Assembly: GCA_003415625.1 (NCBI GenBank)
Contig: PYIU01000010.1
Coordinates: 248,001 to 312,000 of the forward strand
Reading direction: 5' to 3'
DNA: 64,000 nucleotides
Origin: Aquanectria penicillioides
Lineage: Eukaryota > Ascomycota > Sordariomycetes > Hypocreales > Nectriaceae
The notes beneath the pieces are model-generated. The model was given only the letters and a program-made list of their open reading frames with translations, made no database searches and had not been told where the DNA came from. The position numbers and the translations under genes were made by a program. Numbering within the stretch: the stretch's first letter is position 1; each line of letters opens with the position of its first letter. Below, in pieces: positions 58,850 to 64,000 of this stretch.

Positions 58850-60517
58850 GTTTCGATCATCTTTTATTTCTTATAAGACTATAAAAACTGGATTTGTCAT
58901 GGTGTTGGGCTCGCTAACCTAGTATTGTTATGGAGATCGTTTCCAACTCCAATATTCTGGAATTGTCATCAGCCTTAGAATCATGATTTTGTATATATTG
59001 TGCAAATAAACAAATCTCTTCTTTATTCTCCATTCTACTTCTCCAGGTATTTGCGATTGCCAAACGGTGAATCCTAGCGATGAGCAACTCGCCACGCTGT
59101 ATTAACTGCGTAGGTAGCCTTCATAAAGTTTACAGCTTCTCTACAATCTCCCGGTCAAGACATAGAATATGAATACTTAAGCCAACGCTGTGCAATCTAA
59201 CAATCGATAGCACTACGTGTCCACCATCTCCTAACTTGATGCCCGTGTAGCTTCTTTGGCCTTTGTCAATATAAGCAGAGGCAATTTCAATGACAAAGTG
59301 AAGCATTGATTATCTTGTCAATATTCATGCCTCAATTGCGTTGCCTGATCAGGTGGATATGTGAAGTCGGGCACCTAAATCATATTCCTCCATTGATCAA
59401 GAAGGCTACCACATCAAGTTGCTCCACGCGTTCCCTGTGAGCCGTCGTCTCGCGACCTCGTTGGTACCGTTGCAACTGTTTTGTCACACCTTTCCACCAT
59501 TAGCTTCCCCGTCCCAGCAGTTGGGTAATACGTCCCGAAAGAGTATGACTCTTGAGAACGGGTCAATGCTCTGGGTGACGGACGGTTCTTTTCCACACCG
59601 CGCCATTTTAAATCCATAGCAAAATATCTTCAAGCCCATCCTATTGCATTCTAGCCCATGGGTTCAGATTAAATCCCCGGATTCCAGACCGCCTTTTAGA
59701 AATGTCATCGATATCTACCAATAATACTCGGTCACCAACACCGTGGTTTATCAGTGGACGGTAGCCCGAATCTATGCCCGTGTCCCTCATCCCTTGAAAG
59801 GTATTTTAAGTCACTCGCCGGCTCAAATTAAGTATGGTAGATAAATATCAAACTGATTCCCGCAAATCACCGCTTATTTGTTATCCCCCAGCAGTTTTAC
59901 CGAATCGAAGTTGACAGTAACGGACAAGTCATCAATCACCCTCTGTGCGACTCGTGTTAGAAGCCGGGGCTCGGGCAAACATTAGTCCGTCCTAATGAAG
60001 CCGAGATACCAGCCTCCTGTTAATATATATCCCACTTGGGCATGTACACTAGTATAGAACTTAAGACCTTTAAATAATTAACACATTACCTTTCATTAAC
60101 TCGAAACTAAGGAATTACCAACCACCAACCCAACAAACAAATGGGTTTACAGATTTGATCGTGAAGGTGGTTTAGTATGTAGCATTTGATTCATTACACT
60201 GGTAGAAACCTCAATCTAGATTGCAACACTACGACTACTTCTTTACTTGTTATGTTAGAAATTGCTCGATTCCTAGTGGCAGAAGGATTGTTGTGGATGT
60301 GATCCACAACAAATTCTGTAAAATGGCCTCGTTCAATGGATTACGACAACTCATGGTGAGGTTCAAATCCCTCACAATGAATCTGATCGCGCCGTGCCGT
60401 AATGTCGCGTAGATGGATCAATATCTTCAGATTCTCTTTCTAGGACTGGAAAACATTCACTCTGCATCGTCCCGCTTCATGTCACAATATTTCATATTAT
60501 CCACCTCATTAAACGAT
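58850..60517. other. Intergenic, 3' regions of MFS and HET genes
   Basis: About 1.7 kb, no supportable gene. A TTCAAATCC string near 60363 resembles a tRNA T-loop, but no tRNA could be folded around it. Confidence 0.5.
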
Positions 60518-63007
60518 CTATATGATCTTGACAGATCTAAATTCGCAATTCTGAAAAAGAGGGCATTCAAACGTGTTCCACGTGCTGCTCTGGCGGTCGA
60601 TCCTTGGCCACAAAACTTCCTTGTCGCGGTCAGATCTTGCCTGGCAACAGCCAACTCCAACCCTTTCGAAAACGCCGCCCGGTAGTTCTCGTAACAGGAT
60701 AAACCACGCCTCTGGAGGCATTCCAGGAAACGGGTTGTCTATGTATACTGTTCTCTGCTCGCTGTTTGATCCGTCATCCTCCCAGGCAAACAGTTCCAAG
60801 CAATACAACTTGGAAGGCTCTTGCAGCTTGTCTTTTCGAAACAGCGAGGACATCCTAGACCTTGATTCCCGTCGGTTGCAGCAACCTTTTTTGCAGTTAC
60901 GTTCTATCCAGCATTGAGCACTTTGGCTGGTACGGCTCAGCACCTGCCCAAGATCCGGGATGTCCAGGGAAACTGGGTAACTCAACAGATTCTTGCCCCG
61001 GACCATGGCAATTGGGACCTGAGTATTTTTTCGAATCTCATCCAAGTAAAATACCCTGTTTGTGGTTTCAAAGTTGTTGTACTCACGCTTGCTCAATTCG
61101 TCATCCAAACGCACCAACTCAACAGGCACCAGTGGGCCAGTTAGACATGCATATCCTGACTTGACTCGTCCGGTCAGATCCCCTTGAATCATCGGCTCGA
61201 TCCTAACTTCGTCTACCTTTGTGCGTGTTGTCGTTGATGTAGGTTTGTATTTCCATTGTGTATGTGCTCGGTGCGAGACATACTCTAGAGGGGCATTGTT
61301 TGATGCCCACGACCAGCTAGGCGCTCTATACGTGTTTGTTCGGGATGGAGGGCTCCAGAGGCCCATCTGATAGGCATCGGGAACCACATTCCAAGAGAGA
61401 TCGACCAAGAAATTTCCACGCCATAGCCCAGCGCAGTATTCTTGACTAGTGCCAGGAGTGGCTTGTCCTCGATATCTGTCATTTTCTCTAAGCGCTTCGA
61501 TCATCAGCGAAGCAACAGCTGATATAGCCACAAGCCTGTCCGATGGATTGGTAACAAAACGTGCCGTGTAGTCCTCCAATATCCACTTCCACGCCTTGAA
61601 CACTCGGTCTGGTGGGTATTGCATCTTAGCACGGGGGGTGGCAAAACCGAGGGCCATTTTGAGCTCAGTGAGAGTCACCTCGCTGGCCTTGGACCAATTC
61701 GGTCGCTTATCCTCGTTCATGTGCCCGCATTCGCACAGCGAACGGACACAGCATTCCCACGTCATCTCGTTGCCGTCAAAGTATAGCCGGCGATTTGGGA
61801 ACAATTCCTCTTGAAGACACCATCCACGAGGATCTAGTTTGCTCCGCGCCATTCGATGCGAAGATATCGGTGAGCCATCGCCATAGGTTGCAGTACCTGG
61901 AGCAATGCGTGAGCATGAAGCAGTCCCAAACTGAAGCGATACTGCGTCCGCCATGTAGCGAAATTGCGGCGGCATCGGGGTCTGCAGGCGGTTCTGCCAT
62001 GCCGGTCTCCCGTAACTCTGCGGGCCGAGAAATCCATCCTTGCACGAATCAGATTTGTTGGCAAATATCGTGATGTGCGATCTGGCATAAATTTCGTACA
62101 TGCGTGGTGCCTCGGTCGACCAGTCAACTGGGTCGTCTTGGACGATACAGAGAGAGTCAATCCATAGATACTTGATTCCCAATCCACGGCAAATATACAC
62201 GGCGTCTCTAAGCGTCTTCGGCAGGTATCTACATGGGATACCGTTGCTGCGATGGTAGTTTACGTTGGCGCGGTTCGTCTTGATGACGCCTTCGAGGTCT
62301 TTCCCCCAGCAGTAACTGAGGCAAGCATACTTGGCTGGTTCATTCGTCACAACGAGTACCACGGAGTCTGACTGTCCGGATTGAACATCCAGAACTCTTC
62401 GGGGCATAAAGTTGGTGTTGTTATGGGTCGGTTTGCAGTTGTAGTCGTTCTTCTCGCAATGCTCGAGCCAAGCTCGGGCTCTGTCAAGTGCTTGAGGAGT
62501 CGATGAATCGGGCAGCACATTCAGCGTCAATCCGTCGATTGCTGTAACGGACGTCATCAACCCCATTCCCATGCCATGCCCAACGTACAGTGGGGGGTAC
62601 ATGTGCCCTTTGATCGGTCGGCGTCAGTGGCTGTTTACTTAAGTTTACTAGTTACGAAGTGGCAATATACCGTTGAGTGATCCCCTCAGCCGAAAGTTGG
62701 AGACGGCGTGTCCATGGTGGCGCAAGGTGATACCATTTTGAAGAGTTATGCGCTTCCCATCAATGTCTTTGGACGTCCACCCAGGAAATACTTCGTCCAC
62801 AACCTGAAGCAGGAATCCACAGACGAGACATCCTCTCCAACTCGACTCTCTGAGGACCGAGACCTCACGGAGCGGAGAGGTATCGGATGGGTCCATGGAC
62901 GAATATACATTGGCGCGGTCGGCGCAGGCGCCGAGCAAGCAAGCAGCTTGGAGTTGACATCGGAGTCTCCACAAGTTTATGCCTTTCTCTTCGTCGGAAG
63001 TCTCCAT
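60518..63007 (-). CDS. HET-domain protein (heterokaryon incompatibility type)
   Basis: Large cytosolic protein with a HET domain, a fungal module found in proteins that trigger cell death when incompatible strains fuse. One intron at 62608-62670. The three HET blocks are clear: YACLSYCWG, then LPKTLRDAVYICRGLGIKYLWIDSLCIVQDD (given here only as landmarks) and RGWCLQEELFPNRRLYF. An N-terminal region of about 100 residues has a CLVCGF element, and the C-terminal third has no known domain. The start is the ATG at 63007. About 808 residues is ordinary for the family. No NACHT or WD40 repeats follow, so it is a stand-alone HET protein. Confidence 0.9.
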
Positions 63008-63451
63008 TGTAATCAGAGCTCGTTTGAGGATCGATCGGCACAAACGGCTGCCTTGCAGCTCGGTGAGGGGTTATGGAACACAGGAAGAAGTGGATCTGGG
63101 GAAGCCTCGGCACCTCAGTTCCGGATTCCTAGTTGCTTATGAGCGATAGATACGAGAATCGCCTTATATTTGATTCAAATTGGGTTTAGGGTCGTATCTA
63201 TAAATAGGCTAAGAACGGTTCACCTCTTGGGGGTTGGGCTACCCTACACTGGCGAGAATTTTCCCTTTCCCAATTCAGAATCCACTACAAGGTTATAAAC
63301 AGAGGCGAGGATAGGGAAAATACAGTCTTGGTTCTTCTTGAAGGGTTCGATCTAATAGGGGAATAATTTAAGGAGATTATATTAGGCGTTTGTCAAATGG
63401 TGAAGAGGACTATCCAAACTTGGTTTCAAAACTAGGCTATCCTAGCTTCAA
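63008..63451. other. Intergenic, HET promoter and permease 3' side
   Basis: No gene supported. Confidence 0.5.
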
Positions 63452-64000
63452 CTACAACGTATATCGGAATTGCGGGTTCTACATCTGTCAGTATTTAGAA
63501 TTAAAATCATCAGGAACTGCGCCATACCTTCTTGTCTGTCAAGTCATCTTCATACGCATGATCGAATCCTTCCAAGATTCCAGCCCGGTCACGCTGTCGA
63601 TTTGTCCAGGTGCACAGGAAGCGGTAGAGAATGGCCAACACACCAGCCGCAGCCGAAGTAACAACCACGACGATGAAACCAATCGGGTATCTCGGGGCGT
63701 CTTGTTGTTTGAACACTAAAGGCCCGACAAAGTTTCCTATGCGAAATGATGAGTCGTCATTCAAAGTCAATATTAGGGTAGGGCGTCTTACCAAGGCAGT
63801 AGCCGATGTACATGCCCGAAGAAGCCACAGATCTCTTTGTATAGCCCGCGGTATTGGCGATTTGTAGACCCATGAGCACAGCGTATCCAGCTCCGACCGA
63901 TGGAAGGATATAAACCGCAAACAACAGAGCTCCCAGGGCTTTCAAGGGCAGAAGCCACAGGAGAAGAGCAGCCAATACCGTCCCCATCTGAGCGATGAAC
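63452..64000 (-). CDS. MFS permease, DAL5/allantoate type, C-terminal part (runs off right edge)
   Basis: Last part of an anion/cation symporter of the DAL5-like MFS family. Introns at 63737-63791 and 63479-63527 restore the frame. Helices TLVAALLLWLLP-like and AVYILPSVGAGYAVLMGLQIAN, then TKRSVASSGMYIGYCLGNFVGPLVF, APRYPIGFIVVVVTS and the cytoplasmic end HAYEDDLTDKKNPQFRYTL all match the family C-terminus. The N-terminal helices lie beyond position 64000. These carriers import allantoate, nicotinate, vitamins or small acids; the substrate cannot be told from this part. Confidence 0.87.

Noticed and set aside
60290..60400. Possible tRNA around GGTTCAAATCCC near 60360
   Set aside because: The T-loop-like string gives an eight-base loop, and no acceptor stem, D-arm or anticodon arm could be placed around it.

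Overview
The window reads as nuclear DNA of a filamentous ascomycete, most likely an Aspergillus/Penicillium-type Eurotiales fungus (inference). Coding regions are broken by many 45-140 nt introns with GT..AG borders and CTAAC-like branch sites. The gene families are typical of fungal accessory genome: P450, Baeyer-Villiger monooxygenases, a bZIP-DUF3425 regulator, DUF3176 membrane proteins, HET, Zn2Cys6, GH28 and MFS. A copia-type retroelement shows RIP-like decay. No bacterial features, rRNA or convincing tRNA were found.

Layout. (1) 0.6-15.2 kb looks like part of a specialised-metabolism cluster: a 12-exon P450, a LovD-like SxxK transesterase/esterase, two convergent Baeyer-Villiger-type flavin monooxygenases, a classical SDR and a bZIP regulator. 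No backbone synthase lies inside the window, so it would be to the left, elsewhere, or absent. (2) 16.6-23.8 kb holds two head-to-head DUF3176 membrane proteins, the left one with a one-base frame break in a G run. (3) 24.7-27.9 kb holds a secreted lipase-like hydrolase and a secreted heme-thiolate peroxidase, convergent, each with an array of a short AATACGC motif in its promoter. (4) 28.9-31.8 kb holds a decayed kinase (HRD changed to HRG, truncated C-lobe) convergent with an MFS transporter carrying a one-base frame break. (5) 32.47-37.97 kb is a complete but dead Ty1/copia LTR retrotransposon with 259-bp LTRs that differ only by transitions.

(6) 39.9-46.1 kb holds a Zn2Cys6 regulator (one-base frame break in a C run), an atypical SDR with two CGG-N4-CCG palindromes in its promoter, and a sulfotransferase-like P-loop protein. 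(7) 46.1-49.9 kb is gene-poor and has a perfect 72-bp tandem duplication. (8) 49.9-58.8 kb holds a secreted arylsulfatase, a secreted GH28 enzyme with altered active-site motifs, a three-exon unknown membrane-associated gene and a 14-TM drug/H+ antiporter-type MFS. (9) 60.5-64.0 kb holds a HET-domain protein and the C-terminal part of a DAL5/allantoate-type MFS permease that runs off the right edge.

Working model (inference): the first 15 kb tailor one small molecule. The P450 hydroxylates, the BVMOs insert oxygen next to ketones, the SxxK enzyme moves or removes an acyl group, the SDR adjusts oxidation state and the bZIP protein controls expression. The rest is a patchwork of secreted enzymes, transporters and recognition genes with several damaged members, as is common in accessory or subtelomeric fungal DNA. 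Exon borders were assigned by hand from reading frame, splice signals and family resemblance.
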